From Prosapia bicincta (Eukaryota > Arthropoda > Insecta > Hemiptera > Cercopidae): a stretch of 64,000 nt of DNA. Where the stretch lies: the NCBI GenBank assembly GCA_036971475.1, contig JBAIZL010000002.1, positions 167,238,714 through 167,302,713 on the forward strand. The letters are read 5' to 3'. The notes beneath the pieces are model-generated. The model was not told the origin of the DNA, made no database searches, and was given only the letters and a program-made list of their open reading frames with translations. Each line of letters starts with the position of its first letter. Within the stretch, counting starts at the first letter, position 1. The translations under genes and the position numbers were made by a program. Of this stretch, positions 11,600 through 25,150 are shown one piece after another.

Positions 11600-14403
11600 A
11601 GGGAAAGACGGCCAAAGTGGCCACTCTTTTGTTTGCGGAAATTTATGGTCCATTATTCAATAACTAAAATCATTAAACATATACCAGCATCAACTACAAT
11701 ATATTGGGCATTAGATAATATCTTGTTTTGTAGACTTTTTAAATTTTAAATGTACATAAACAGGATTTTAGAAAAAAAAGTACAAAATGGCCACTTTGCC
11801 CTCATAGGTTGGGTAAAGTGGTCAGGGTTTGTCACAGGTAAGTGAATGAATTAGAGACACGTGTTCAAAGTTATTATTGCATGTAATTTGAACATATAAA
11901 TGATTTTGTTAAAACATTGTAGTTTCAATGAATGTTCATACATTTTTAAATGAAAAAAAAACAAGTCATACAAGACCACACTACTTACAATATTCACAAT
12001 TAAAATCATCGTCATCTTCGTCACACCCTGAACACTCTTGGTGAGCCCATTCCTTACACGGAGAAAATCTTATCCAACCCTCATTATCTTTACATTTAGA
12101 GAAAGATTCATTACAATAAAAACAAACACAATCTTCTTCTACCTCTCTTTGTTCTTGACCTTCTTCATCTTGAAAACTGAGTTGCTTCATTGGATGAGGA
12201 GCTTTCTTAGTTTTTCGAGTTGGTTTTTCGTGAGTATTAATAAAATGGTTTTTCATATCTGATCTATTTCTCTTCTTCGCTTCTTTTGAATTTCTGCTGC
12301 CAATTCCTTTTTATATGGGCTACCCGTGATGATTGCCGTCCTGCCCCTTTTCTTATTTTGCTTCATTTGCTTAATAATGGCTTGTTTTGTCAAAGGAATA
12401 ATTTCTTTTGGACTCACTGCAAAAGCACTTCGATTTACGCCAATGGAACTAGCAATTGGTGAATCCCCACTGTTATGGTGATCGACTGCCTTTTCACTCA
12501 AATCTCTGTCGCTGGTTTCAAAATCGCTCATAGCTGCTTGCCCATCTTCATTTTCCTTCAACTCATTGTCAGTGTTTGTCCTATTTCCAATAACGTTTGG
12601 ACCCTCATCATTTTGTCTCTTGGTTATCGGAGACACTTCTGCCGGAAGAAAATCTGCATCACACAACACATCAGGATTATAAGGGAAATCCCACACTTTC
12701 GAAATCCGTTGATAGCAATTGTAGGTACTGCTGCATGTAAGAATGCATCTCCAAGACATTAGCTGATTTGAATTTGGGTTATAGCTCTTACAGGGTTGTT
12801 TCTGAAGAATTTTTCACATTCTTGGATATATTAAGCTTTGAAGTTTGCCATAAAGGAAAGATCCAAGGGTTGCAGCTTGTGACTGCAATGTGGAGGCAAA
12901 CATATGACAGTTGTATGATTTTCCTTAGCCTTCTCGATAAAACCATACTCTTCGTATGTGTTGCATATCCGTCTAAAACTAGAAGCACAGGATCTACCTT
13001 TGAAGACTTTACGTGTTTCAAAAAGTGATTAAACCATTTCAAAAGATATCTGTTTACATCCAGCCACTTGGAGTGCAAGTAAAACCTGAACCGGGGGGTG
13101 GGGCTCCATCTGTCAGCTCGGCCTTCATGTTTTTTCTGGGGAATATAACAAAAGGAGGGATAAACGTACCCCCAGCCGACATGCACACTTCAAATGTCGA
13201 ATGCAAGCCTCTATCTGCCGATGTTATCTTGCCTCCTTCCTTTCAAAGCAAATACTTTTGAATGTCTACTTTGTACTGTTAATAAACCAGTTTCAACACA
13301 ATTTTAAATTCCATGAGCTGGATATTTATGGTTTTCTAGAAATGTTTTTAAGATATCAACCAATGTTGTTACATTGGTTTTGTTGAATCCCTGCGCTCTG
13401 GATAGAGAAGTAGCTTCCGAGCTTCTCAAAATGATGTTAGGATGTCTTCTTTTAAAACCTGCTACCCAATCTTTGCCTGCCATTTTTTTCTCAACATTAA
13501 ACGTGTGAGGAATATTGTTTTTTATTGCGAGACTATGTGCAATTTGTCGTAAATCCTTCTGAGTGATACCATAGAATCGTTTTTACATTTCAATAGTATG
13601 TTGACAAAGTTCTTCTTCCTGTTCATCGGTGAAGGTTTTTCTGTATTTAACAAGAATTTTCTTCTCTTCAGTTGCATCTTGATTCTTCTCTAGGACTCTT
13701 CTTTTGAGAGTATTTCTTGGCACATTATACTGTTTCGCTGCCGTTGAAAATGGCATCTTATCTCTTTTAACAGCTAATATAGCCTCTTTCATAGCATCTG
13801 AACTCCAACATTGTTGTGTGTATTTTCTACTGTATTTGTACGGCATCTTGATACGATCTGTAATATTACCAAATACAAGAAATAGGAAACATAGAGAACA
13901 TTATAAACTGATATAAATTGGTTTCATACTGATCTTAGAAAAAGAAAAAACTAAAATCAAGAATTTATTAAAATATATACAGTTGAACAAATCGCCACCT
14001 GGCCACTTCACCTGTAATGTTTAGTGGTCACTTTGCCCGAAACGACCATTACAAGAATTGTAATCTAAAACCTAGTCAGAATGGAAAACAAATTTCAAGC
14101 AAGCATCAATTGAAATCGTTAATCAAGACTATCCATTAGCACTTTAGTCCATAACTATCATCCTGTTGCCTATTAAGTTAAAAATATAAACATTTGCCAC
14201 TTACCAAAAGTCAGCCGTGCTGAAAATCGGAAAAATAACACTGTTTACAAATTCAAATATTCTTTACCTCCACAGTCACAGACAATACCGATGCCATCAG
14301 AAGGAACTAGTTGACATGATGTTCACATGGCTGCAGCACTGTACGGCCTAATAAACTCAAATGACCATTTTACCCGCCTTGGCCACTTTGTCCGTCTTTC
14401 CCT
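11600..14403 (-). mobile_element. pogo-like DNA transposon, full length, inactive
   Basis: The element is bounded by inverted repeats starting AGGGAAAGACGG, continued by CAAAGTGGCC on both ends with one mismatch. It is flanked by TA at 11,598-11,599 and 14,404-14,405, the target duplication of the Tc1/mariner/pogo superfamily. Further AAGTGGTCA- and GGCCACTT-type motifs lie just inside each end (about 11,790-11,825 and 13,995-14,045) and could be extra transposase sites. It encodes one decayed transposase on the minus strand and lies in the spacer between the arms of the inverted duplication. Confidence 0.88.
11981..13846 (-). pseudogene. pogo/Tigger-type transposase, decayed
   Basis: The start codon at 13,846 gives MPYKYSRKYTQQCWSSDAMK followed by FSTAAKQYNVPRNTLKRRV, a psq-type helix-turn-helix. 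A second DNA-binding segment follows in broken frames (about 13,570-13,390). The DDE core is damaged. The first catalytic motif reads NCVETGL where the family has an Asp, with a stop codon just before it (about 13,300). The second, LLVLDGYATHTKS (about 12,960), is intact. The third, QPLDLSF (about 12,860), is in another frame. After a hydrophilic linker at 12,759-12,253, the C-terminus (12,256-11,981) carries a PHD-like zinc cluster, CFYCNES...WAHQECSGC...CEYC. At least three frameshifts or stops make it non-functional. Family assignment is firm from the HTH, LLVLDG, PLD and C-terminal zinc cluster. Confidence 0.87.
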
Positions 14404-14405
14404 TA

Positions 14406-17400
14406 TTAGTAAGAGTTATATTAAATTATGAATTCATCGAAGTGTGGCCTACTTCTCGTTAGAATATTTCCCTTTATATTCAATATAAACTTACTCTGAG
14501 AATTAATGATTTAAATGAAATATTGATGGGCTTTTATCTTACATTTCATTTATAAATACTACCTAAAGTGGTAAGATCAAGCCAAACATAGACACTTCTG
14601 TTGGAGAGCATTTTAATCACTAATTGTATTCAATTTGATATTAGTATTATTATAAATTGTACCACGGGTCCATTTTATTTATTTTTCCCCCAAGGCAATA
14701 ATAAATATTGATCAGTTATAATTGATCATCAATTTATCTATGACCACACTGCCAGTTTAAAGGGTATACTTTACCTACAAATAAATCCCAGTTTCCTAAA
14801 CGTGATTTGCAACCTGTAAAAAAATTTTTTTGCACATCAATAACAATTGTCAAAATTGCATTTTTCTAAAATCATACTGACCCTTATCCATATATTATAG
14901 TCAAAAAAATATTTTTTGTATCGGGAAAATTATCTATTTCCAAGAATAGAAAAACTCTAGTTTTTAGAAATTACATTGGGAAAGTACTGGCAATAAAACT
15001 AACATGCAAACCTTTAAGCAGATATTGGAATTATATTTATGCAAAACTTAAATACAATCTTTAAAAATAACATGTAGTCTATAAAAAATAGTTACACACC
15101 ACACATTGGAAATATAAACAAATTCAAATCCATCCAAGTTGAAATGGTCAACCAATCCTAGAAATGGAAAAGTAAGGCTTCAACGTTGTATTATAATTAT
15201 ACGCAAAGGGTAAATTTTTGTTATTAATTTAATTAGTACCACTTCTGTCATCCCAATAATAAACAGTCAGAAGTTTTAACGTAACGAGAAAGGTAAAAAT
15301 GCGAAGATCAGACTGAAAATATTAACCTAATAATTTTAAATATATATACAAAATAAAAATCTAAAATAAAGTCATTGTAGCTACAGTTTCCTAAAACTAT
15401 CGAAGATCAAAGTTGACACATAGGAGTGATATTTTATTTTAGATATAGTTTATATATCATTTAAAGCGTATGATATAGGTTTTTCGAAAATTGTCATAAA
15501 CGGTTCTTCACGGTTCGCTGAGTGATTTTTGAGGTTAAATAGTCATCAACAGAAATAAAATCGATGAGGGCTTTTAGGAAACTTAAGGTTGGATAGGTGT
15601 GTATGACTGTAAATCACTTGAACACTCGGGATCATGCATACAAACATACACATAGTATGTAGATGAGTTAAATGTAAGATAACTGTTTAATCTTTATTCC
15701 ACGTATGCTTACTGTTCACAACATCAATTACTTGGATGAAAGTACATAAAGAAAAATCGAGTTAGAAATTTCAAATGATTACTTACGCGAATAATTATTG
15801 TAAAACAGCAATTGAAATAACTGAGAAACACCCTTTACAAAGTTTTTACAGAAATTGTAAAACATATAAGCATAAAGCGTAGTTTACACATCACGTTTCA
15901 ACGAATAAAGTGCAGCCAGTCGTGTGGAAATATTTTATAAAGTAGCTCCACCCATTCGCCAGGAAGGTGTGTGTGTCAACAACGATGATTTACTGGTTTA
16001 ATTTAGGATTATACATTTTTAGATATAAACCTAATGCATAGCCCACATTAATAACGTTACCCTCCACAGGGCATTAGCTGAATCCATTAGGAGAATGTCT
16101 GAGATTACCCTAAATAAACCTTCTAGGCTTAAATAAATTTTCATGTACATAATTAAGCTGTTAAATATTTTCTAAAATGGCAATATCATTGTAAAGTATC
16201 GTATTTAAATACATATTAATTAAAAATGTACCATAAGAAATATTACTGGTTATTTTATTTAAAAAAGGGAGTTATTGAAAAGAGTAAAAGTAAAAAAGTA
16301 AAAATATATGTATATATATTTGATATATCGTGATATTTCATGTTGTCCATTATTTTTCCGTTACACTGACTTTATGAAGTTATTATTATTACTTGTAAAT
16401 ATTTTTTTCTACCACTAAGTGCAATAATTTTACCTTTTGTGATGAGGCACCTTTCGGTCACTTGACCATCGAATCACTGAGTAAGTTATTATTAAGTTAC
16501 AGCTCTCAATATTACCATTATTTTATTATTACCAACCAATATATTTGAGTTTTTATTACATAATTTTCCAAATATAGATGTACATTTTAATACATTTTTT
16601 ATTCAATGTTTAAATCTATAATTGAGGAATATCTATTGTAGGTAACAATAAAATAATGTGGGTAGATAAAAATCATTCGATATATACTAAACAATTTTTG
16701 TTAACAATACAAATCAATTCTCTAAATGGAGAGTCTGAAATTTTTTTTTTATTCAATATTTTGATTAAAACACAATAACATTTACTATCGTTATATTGTT
16801 TTATTTGTATTGAAATTTATCAAAACATTTACTAAAGTAATATATTTATTTCCTGAATAAAACTATTAAGTAAATAGATATTTTACGGTAGTAAATAAAT
16901 ATTTTTTTTCGTGTAGGACGGTTGTCCTACAACATAACCTAAAACAGCAAAATCTACTGTTACATGAAGTCATATGTTATCATTTAATTGACTCATGGAA
17001 ATATATGGTGTAAGGTATACGTTAAGAAAATAGGAAGAATTAATAATAAACAATAATTAAATCTCATGTTTTGTTTACCGCAAATGAAGAAGATATCATT
17101 TCAAAAATAACACAACATGTAATACATAAAATATAAACTAAAACACCAAGGTACATACAAACTAGACTATATAGTTCATTCTAAATCCTGCGTTGGGAAA
17201 CTGGTCACAGTTTTTAAAAAGTCTTAAAGAACCTTTAACTACTCCAAATCATATAATAAAATCAACTTTCTTATTCGATCCGACATAAAATATAACCCGT
17301 TCGATACCGCAATGTTACCTAATTGACTGTTGGAATAGACCAGCCGACTCAAATATGTGCCGTACTGTCTCCCTTCCTTAACCGATGTGCTACATATGCG

Positions 17401-18932
17401 CCGCTCGGATTAGAGGAAATGGACCGAAGGCTCTTATTTGGGGCGCTGTTTGCGTCTTCCTTTCCTTCCTCTGGCAAATCAGTGGTTTAGGTTAACGGCT
17501 TGCTAAATTCTTATCTATATGTGTACATGTCTGAAGCTAATGTGCCATATTTGGTCTCTCAGTTATCAAGGTAAATGGCTTAAGAAAGACACCCTTATTT
17601 ATACCTTCGTGCTTCTGAAGCTGCTTTTGTTTGAATGATCACGTTTTACTAGGTTTGCTCTAAACGTCAATTATGATAAAAGATGTATTCGTGTCACAAG
17701 TGATGGGTGTTTGTAAATATTCTGTACTATGTATGGAAATTAAATGTAAACATATTTTGTCTCTGTTGCAATAATATCTATATTGTCTATATATATTAGA
17801 TACATAAACCTGAGTAAGCAGTCTGTCTAACGTGAATAACCAAAAAAAGTTAGTAGAATGTTTGTTGATATAAGCCTTCGTAGTGGGTCTTACGTGAGAC
17901 GCTCAGTCTACGATAAGATTTTCGTGCTATAGACTGACAGGCTCATATTTGCGCCATCCAAAAAAAACCTAAAACAGCAAAAACAGAAATAAGGTTTTTC
18001 GTTAGTATAATAACTTATTAAAACAACATTCCACTTTGGTCTTTAACGAAGGTCGGAACCTAAATAACGCAGTCTGTGTTGAAAGGCCTTAGCGCCAGGC
18101 GGTCGAGAGAAACCGGACGCGATAACGAACGTTATAACCTAGATATTCTCCATATAAAGACAAAAGCAATGCAAACACAGTACAATAACATTTAATTTAC
18201 AAATAAACCTAAACACTAAAATAACAACATATTTAATAAAAAACCAAATTTGTATGCGAAAAACATTTGTACTAAAAACGTTATTGAACCATTTGATTTA
18301 AAAGTAATAATAATATAGTAGAAATGTTTAAAATAATGTAAGAATAGACTTCGTTATTTCATAAGTTAGGAACAAGAATGATCTTGCTTACTAAATTATT
18401 TTACAACATAAAATTAGGTCTTCTTTTCTATATTTACCATAATGCGTTTTCCCGCGATACATTTTAATAATTGAAAATACTTTTTATGGTATAAAAGGAC
18501 AGCAATGGCAAGAATATCAACACATTAGATATGGTATTGATTAGTGAAAATTAGAAGGACTGAATACATTGTTTTACTTCTAATATTATTTCATGTATAG
18601 ATTTTAATAAATTTAAGAAGATCACGTTAGCTCTTATAAAAGACAATAAGGCTTGCTATGAATAGTTGCTTACGTCATGTGTCGTTATTTGATTGCGACC
18701 TTTAATACCCGCGTACACGATTCTGTTGCAAGCAAAATTAACACAAGCTGGTGGGGGCAAAGTAATCCAGTAATTCTGATAAACTTTAGATATCCCAATT
18801 AAAATTCCCTCTGGGTTTATATTTCCATATAAAATATATTCATGGGAACAAATTATCTTATAAGGGAAGATGTCTTGATTCTGGTCCGGGAAACATAGGC
18901 GAAAATATCATCGCAATATACATTTGATATAT
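14406..18932. other. gene-less spacer DNA
   Basis: AT-rich sequence without supported coding. Slightly GC-richer patches at 17,300-17,500 and 17,870-18,140 have no recognisable frame. A short perfect hairpin, GTAGGAC with its complement across GGTT, is at 16,914-16,931. Confidence 0.5.

Positions 18933-18980
<48 letters not shown>
18933..18980. repeat. (TA)n microsatellite
   Basis: About 24 TA units immediately upstream of the hammerhead-like unit at 18,999-19,126. Confidence 0.92.
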
Positions 18981-18985
<5 letters not shown>

Positions 18986-18998
18986 TTATAATTATCTC

Positions 18999-19121
18999 AA
19001 TATGTATTCTTGTGTATTAATAAAGAACCAAGTCAAAATACAAATACAAGGATTATAATTGAATTTACAATTCAAAGCTTTTTGTTGGCTAACAGTACCA
19101 ACATCTTCAGGAATATTAAAC

Positions 19122-19126
<5 letters not shown>
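18999..19126 (-). repeat. Penelope-like tail unit with degenerate hammerhead-like motif
   Basis: On the minus strand the unit reads ATTCCTGAAGATGTTGG, loop, CCAACAAAAAGCTTTGAAT (19,071-19,115), then the conserved trailer with TCTTTATTAATACACAAGAA. The core has decayed: CTGAAGA for CTGATGA, and CAAAA for CGAAA. It lies directly between two long TA tracts, as do the copies near 43.7 and 48.5 kb. Confidence 0.75.
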
Positions 19127-19189
<63 letters not shown>

Positions 19190-19333
19190 GTGTTTATATA
19201 TCTAAGTATGATTGTGTGTGTGTGTAGGTATGAAAAAATAGTACTTGACAACATATATATCTGTTGATATAACCATTGCCTAATACTTATAAAAATATTA
19301 TTAATAAATTGCTTCTATTATTAGCTCACACTC

Positions 19334-19378
<45 letters not shown>
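19127..19378. repeat. two (TA)n tracts
   Basis: TA tracts at about 19,125-19,187 and 19,339-19,378 with unique sequence between them. The Tyr-Ile frames here are not genes. Confidence 0.9.
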
Positions 19379-19380
<2 letters not shown>

Positions 19381-20404
19381 TGTAAAAATTTTCAGTCGTT
19401 AATAAAATACACTTTTATTCATCCATTCACGTCCAAATACATTTTCTTCCCTATAGTAGATGACAACTGATGATAATAGAAGTTTTTCAAATATTTATTC
19501 TATAATTAAATTATAAATTATTAGGGTTCTAGGTCAGATTCTAAGTGAGTGCATTCATGTTATGTTCAAGGTATATAGCTATTGGAGCACAACACGTCGC
19601 AAGATAACTTTCACCAAAACCAGTGTAGACAAAAATATTGTTTGTAAAATGACTTCTCTATTTTTCCCAATCAAACAACGTTTACTGCATATAACTTTAA
19701 AAGGGATAGATTTTTAAAATGACAATACCGAATATACACAGATTACCACAAAAAGTTAACTTTGTTTCAATGACCCAAGAACATTACCTTGCCGGAACGG
19801 TAATGATCTTCAATCACGTGAGTAGGCTAATATTCGTATAAGCCATTTAGTTTATAAATACAAGTTATGTGAACTATTTAGGCGAACCTTTCATAATAAA
19901 ATGCGTGCTAGGAAGTTTCCTGCTTACGCAGCTTTTGTATAATATAGGTGGTGAGAACAGAGCCCCAGCAGTGTGTAACTCGTCTCTGTATCGAACAGAC
20001 GTCTTCCACTCCAATTGAGTGCATATCAATTGAATTGTTGTATTAAAAAATGTATGTAACAGTTTTCTAAATTAATTTTTATTAAATTAAATAAAGGTAT
20101 ATAAAAATAAAAATCATTTTTAAAAACCTTTTCAGCTTAATATAACACGTAACTTACATATACAGTTTCACAGGAAAATTAAAACCTTTTCACTACGTCT
20201 ACTCGATTCTGTGACTACTTTCCTATCGCTCTTTTTTTTTCTCTCTTGCCTTTTCTGTAAGCGCGATTCGTCTGCATGTGTCCTTTACTCTCATTTGTGT
20301 TAGTTGTGTTTTTCTAGTTTTTGCGTGTTTGTGTAATTCTGTATTACTTGAGGTTAAATATTCCTAAATTTAATGCTCTAGGGAATAAAACAGTTACAGT
20401 GTAA
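19379..20404. other. gene-less spacer DNA
   Basis: No supported gene. Similarity to the left arm starts at about 20,405. Confidence 0.5.
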
Positions 20405-21197
20405 AATCGTCTTAGTATTTACGTTTCACGAAATAACCTTTTATATAAAGTCATTATTATCAGTATTTTAATGTGTTCAAGACATAAACCTTAGTTGACT
20501 TCAAGTTAAAAGGGTGTTTAATTTGAAAATCCCTTAGTACCTTTGACAACCGACGTATTCAACTCTTTAAGCATGGTAACGTGGCGTATACACACAAGAT
20601 CAAACAACTCTGCTTGTGGAGGTTTTCACTTCGATGAGCCACCCGCTCATGTTATTCCCTCAGGTAACACGATGATAAATGAAACTGTTTAGGCGTTTAA
20701 TGTTTAATAATATTGCTAAGCTAAGTTTACCATTAAAACATAATGATTTATTTTTTTTTATGTTCAATTTATTTTGATAATGTTAAATATCGATTGGCAA
20801 TAAAGTTTTGGCTTATGAATATGCATATGGAGTTCCATTACGTGCTAAAGCTAGAGTAATAGGGTCTACTATCTTTGTTAGACTGGAAGCCAGATTGATG
20901 TAAGCCATGCTAATTATCTCTGTGATTCTCTACGTTTCCCTCATCAAATGTAACAAATTTTGCCTTTCAATCTAAAGCCAGGTTTTGTATTTAACGACAA
21001 TCCGTTACAGGGAAAATCTATTGAGGTGTTTGCCTTATATGTGTTATTACCTAAATTATGTTATTCGTGGAAAAAAACCGACGTCTATAAACGTTTAGAT
21101 GAGTTTATTAATTAGATAATTTACTAGAATTTAATACATGATCACACATAGAGAAACAAGAAGTATCTTTAACGGAAGTTAATCTTGTTTCATTCCA

Positions 21198-21990
21198 TAA
21201 TAGCAGAGTATCCGGCCTTCGTACTCCTACTTAAAGAATAAGAAGCCTTCGGAGTTGATGTACTTTTGTATTCAATAAATTTGTATTGGTTTTGGGGTTA
21301 AATTTAATTTTATGAACTGAACACGTTTCCTTTTACATGACTAGACCACGTTTATAATCGAAAATGAATATTTCAGTGTTAAGGTAGTTTCAAGGGCAGT
21401 TTAGCGGTGCTAAGATGGAATATCTAAATAAAAATAGACCTATGTGTAAACCAAGGAACCTAAGAATGTCCATCTAAAATTTCCTCTTAATGTCATCAGT
21501 ATTTTTGTACGTGATTGAATATGACACAGACCGAGACCATTATATTTTATCATTATTATATATATTATATTATATATTATTATTATATATATCATATATT
21601 ATTGTTAATATATTATTAATATAATATAATACAATAATTATATTTATTATTATTATATAATATAATACATTAAATTATTATGATATGATTATATATTATG
21701 TATAGAATAAATACAAATAATAATAAGAAGCTATAAATTTACTGAATATTGTTTTGAAAACCGAATAGAAGGAAAAGCTTCCGCTTGTAACATATTATAT
21801 TTGTAAAGTATAACTAGTTTTCAAAAAATGAATAACCACAAACAATTACTATCAGCTGTTTAATTGTGATTACATGGACCAAAGGAATGCCAATGTAAAA
21901 TGTCACCTCAATGGGTCCTGTAGTTTTTACATAACACAAACAATAACAGACAAAATAGATCTTTATATAATAGTATATATTTTATTCCAA
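21198..21990 (-). mobile_element. right-arm copy of the shared Helitron-like relic
   Basis: Reverse complement of 7,460-8,581. The terminus ATAGCAGAGTATCCGGCCTT at 21,203-21,222 matches the left-arm 3' end with the final CTAG mutated. A run of irregular ATT/TAT simple sequence (about 21,540-21,720) has expanded inside it. It lacks the nested Penelope-like tail of the left arm. Confidence 0.5.
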
Positions 21991-23744
21991 ATATTGAATC
22001 AAAATCGTTTTTGCATTGAAGGATGAGAAATAAAGGATTACATATTAAGAGGTAGGCTAAAATTATTTGAAAAATCAAATACAACGGAAAAATAATCGTT
22101 AACTATTATGCTGATGTTTCTCAGTAAAAAAATATTTTTAATTAGGTTTTACTTTCAATTTTTTAAATGTTATTAGAACTTTTATTTCCGTTGGTAAAGC
22201 CGTGTAAACGTTCATATATATTATATGAATATAATACGGTATTGGATATTGGTATTAAAATAATGCTACGCAAAGAAGAGCGATTGAGCTGCTTTTAAAA
22301 CCGGTTCTATTTTTCAAGGTGCTGATTAAGCTTACAGCATAGATGTTCAGGTAGAACTTACAAAACAGGTAGTGTCAATCTACGTATCATTACTCAATGA
22401 CCGTTTAAATCGAAATGTAGTTTTATTCTCTAAATGTATTATTTTAGAGTAACCTCATTAGGCATATAAGTGTTTTAGTAAGCGTAATAGCACAATACAA
22501 TGGTTTTTACTTAAATTTAATAATTTTGTAGAACCTTATCCTTATTCAATACACATTTAAAAATACACTGAAATTCTATTACTCCTAATTCTGCTCTAAC
22601 ATCATCCGAAAAATATTTAAACATAAATAAGATAAAGTAAATAGTATATCTCACTACACACACAATGGTTTTATCTTTACTGACATTTAAATAAGCATGT
22701 AGCTTACTTCATGATATAGAGTCAATTTATTTTCGGAGGTATAATTTGTTAAGGCAAATTTGTCGAACTAATATCTGACACTCCTAAAACAATGGACTAT
22801 TATTATATGTTAACTTTGTATCACCTTTTGATTAACAATTACCGATTAACAAAAATCACATGTTACAAGTAAATCATTTTACGTTTATATGAGTAGATAT
22901 AAAAATAAAAACACATTTAGGTGTTTATATACACAAAAAATTAAATAGTTTTAAATAAGGTTTTAATATAGAGGGAGAAATAAATCTACAAAATAAAAAC
23001 GGCTGTATTAAATATTTAAACTGTTGTAACAAAGGAAAGAGAAGGAAACGCAAAAAAGACAATTTGTTTTTCAGAACAATACACCAGATGTTTTCATTAA
23101 ATATTCGTACGCGCTTGCATCCTTTGTTTAGAAGCGTTAAAGCAGTCCTTGCGTTATAAAGAGAATTCTCGTTTACGGTAGTTTACTGTATATTTCACAG
23201 TAACAAATGTCATTTATATCAAATGTCAAGCGATATTTGGGGAAAAAACGAAGTAGTTGTGTACAATAATAAAAGTACTCTAACACGTATTTTAAACCAA
23301 TATAGTAAATAATATTTTGTTTTACTTTTATATCAAATATAAATAAATAATAAAAACACTTAAATCTAAAATTCAAAACAATATAACTATCCTAAAAATA
23401 GTAGGCCTATTTATAGAGTAATCGAATTGAAATCTACATATTTAACCATTTAAGGTTTAATTTAGTAACAGATTTTCAATATTTATAAAGTATGATTTGA
23501 TTTACCCCAAATTCAATTATTTATGTTTAGGTATTTATAGTTAGTTTCGCAATTTAATTAAAACCTTCTGATAATGCTAGCTGTGTTATTGAAATATACA
23601 CATAGATATTGTGAATGTTTTATAATTACTATATAAGGGTCTGTAATTGTTATTTATGATTTAATGTTATATATTCTATAACTAATTGTCACTAAATGTT
23701 TTATTAGGATTGTATTGTTACAATTACAATTTAGGCGCTAAAGT
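21991..23744. other. non-coding part of the right arm
   Basis: Matches the left arm in reverse complement; best conserved at 23,050-23,170, a stretch with TTAAATATTCGTAC and AGAGAATTCTC. No gene: the 67-codon frame at 23,173-23,376 is not kept in the other arm. Confidence 0.55.
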
Positions 23745-23759
23745 ACTAGTATGTACGTA

Positions 23760-24294
23760 TAAAAATGAATGTTTGTATGTGTGTATGTATGTATGAATGT
23801 ATCTTAATGACGTCTAAACCACTGACAAGATCTTGATGAAATTTGTAGGGTTTGTGGAACCAAGTATGGTTTCTGTGACGTTTGGTGTAGATCTATCCAC
23901 AGGGCTCCAACCCAGAGGCTTAGGATGGTTCAAAAAACCGATGTATATATAAGTATGAGGGTACGGATTTACCTTATGTACGTTTGACCCGCTATAGAGA
24001 AGGTAATATAATTTGAAGAGTTTATTCAACATATTCCCAAAATGGTTTGTATAACGCATTGTGTAGATCCATTCACAGGGCTCTGCCCCAGAGGTTTAGG
24101 GTAGTACACAAAATTATATTTGTATGAATTGTGTATTCATGTATCTAATGGACAGGTAAACCGCTGAACAGAAGATATTAATATTTAGAGGAATAGTTTA
24201 AAATACACCTAAGATAGTTCGTGGGAAGTTTGGTGCAGATCCATTAACAGAGCTCCGCTCCCAAAAGCTTAGGATGGTTCCAAGACAAATGTAT

Positions 24295-24369
<75 letters not shown>

Positions 24370-24446
24370 TGTGAGTGTGTATGTGTTTGTGTGTGTGTTT
24401 GTGTGTGTGTTTGTGAGTGTATGTGTGTGTATGTGTGTATGTGTGT

Positions 24447-24513
<67 letters not shown>

Positions 24514-25150
24514 GTGTGTGTGTCGTATACGTATATGCCTACTAAAGCCTAAACTGAGGAGAAAATATATTGATTTTGAGGGATTTTTTATCATATACCC
24601 AGAATGGTTCGTTTGAATGTTGATATAGATCTACCCACAGGGTTCCGCCCCAGAGGCTTAGGGTGGCTCAAAAACCGATGTATATATGAATGTGTGTATA
24701 TGTGTGTCCTATGAACGTCTAACCAACTAAACAGAAATTAATATAATTTGGAAGGTTTGTTTAATATATTCCCAAGATGATTTGTGTGAAATTCGTTGTA
24801 GATCCCTCCCAGACATTTAGGATCATTTAAAACCGATGTATGTATATTATGTGAATTTATATGTCTTATGAGCGCCATAACCGCTGAACATAAGTTAAAA
24901 CAATTTGGAGGGATAGTTTATTCATAGGATGGTTCGTGTTAACATTTGTGTAGATCTATAAACAGGGCTCTCCTCTAGAGGCTCCAAAACTGATGTATTT
25001 GTGTATGTATGTATCTTAAGGACTCCTAAGCGACAAAACAGAAGTTGATGAAATTTGAAGAGTTTTTTTGACATACTCCCAAAATGATGCGTGAGAAGTT
25101 TGGTCTAGATCCATGCAAAGTTCTCAGCGCCAGAGGCTTAGGATTGTTCA
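23760..25150 (+). repeat. seven-unit 155-176-bp tandem repeat
   Basis: The anchor CAGAGGCTTAGG or a close variant occurs at 23,913, 24,089, 24,262, 24,651, 24,810, 24,976 and 25,131. Each unit has a TGTATGTATG start, a CTAAACCACTGA-like part, GATGAAATTTG, a GTAGATCCA part and a CAGGGCTCCGCCCCAGAGG box. The 389-base gap between units 3 and 4 is caused by a (TA)n(GT)n expansion. Confidence 0.88.
24297..24523. repeat. (TA)n/(GT)n microsatellite inside the Helitron-like repeats
   Basis: About 70 bases of TA are followed by about 155 bases of imperfect GT/GTGTAT repeat. It expanded from the GTATGTATG segment at a unit boundary. Confidence 0.95.

Noticed and set aside
16914..16931. Perfect 7-bp hairpin GTAGGAC/GTCCTAC
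   Set aside because: Too short to call a terminator, RNA gene or element end without a second copy.
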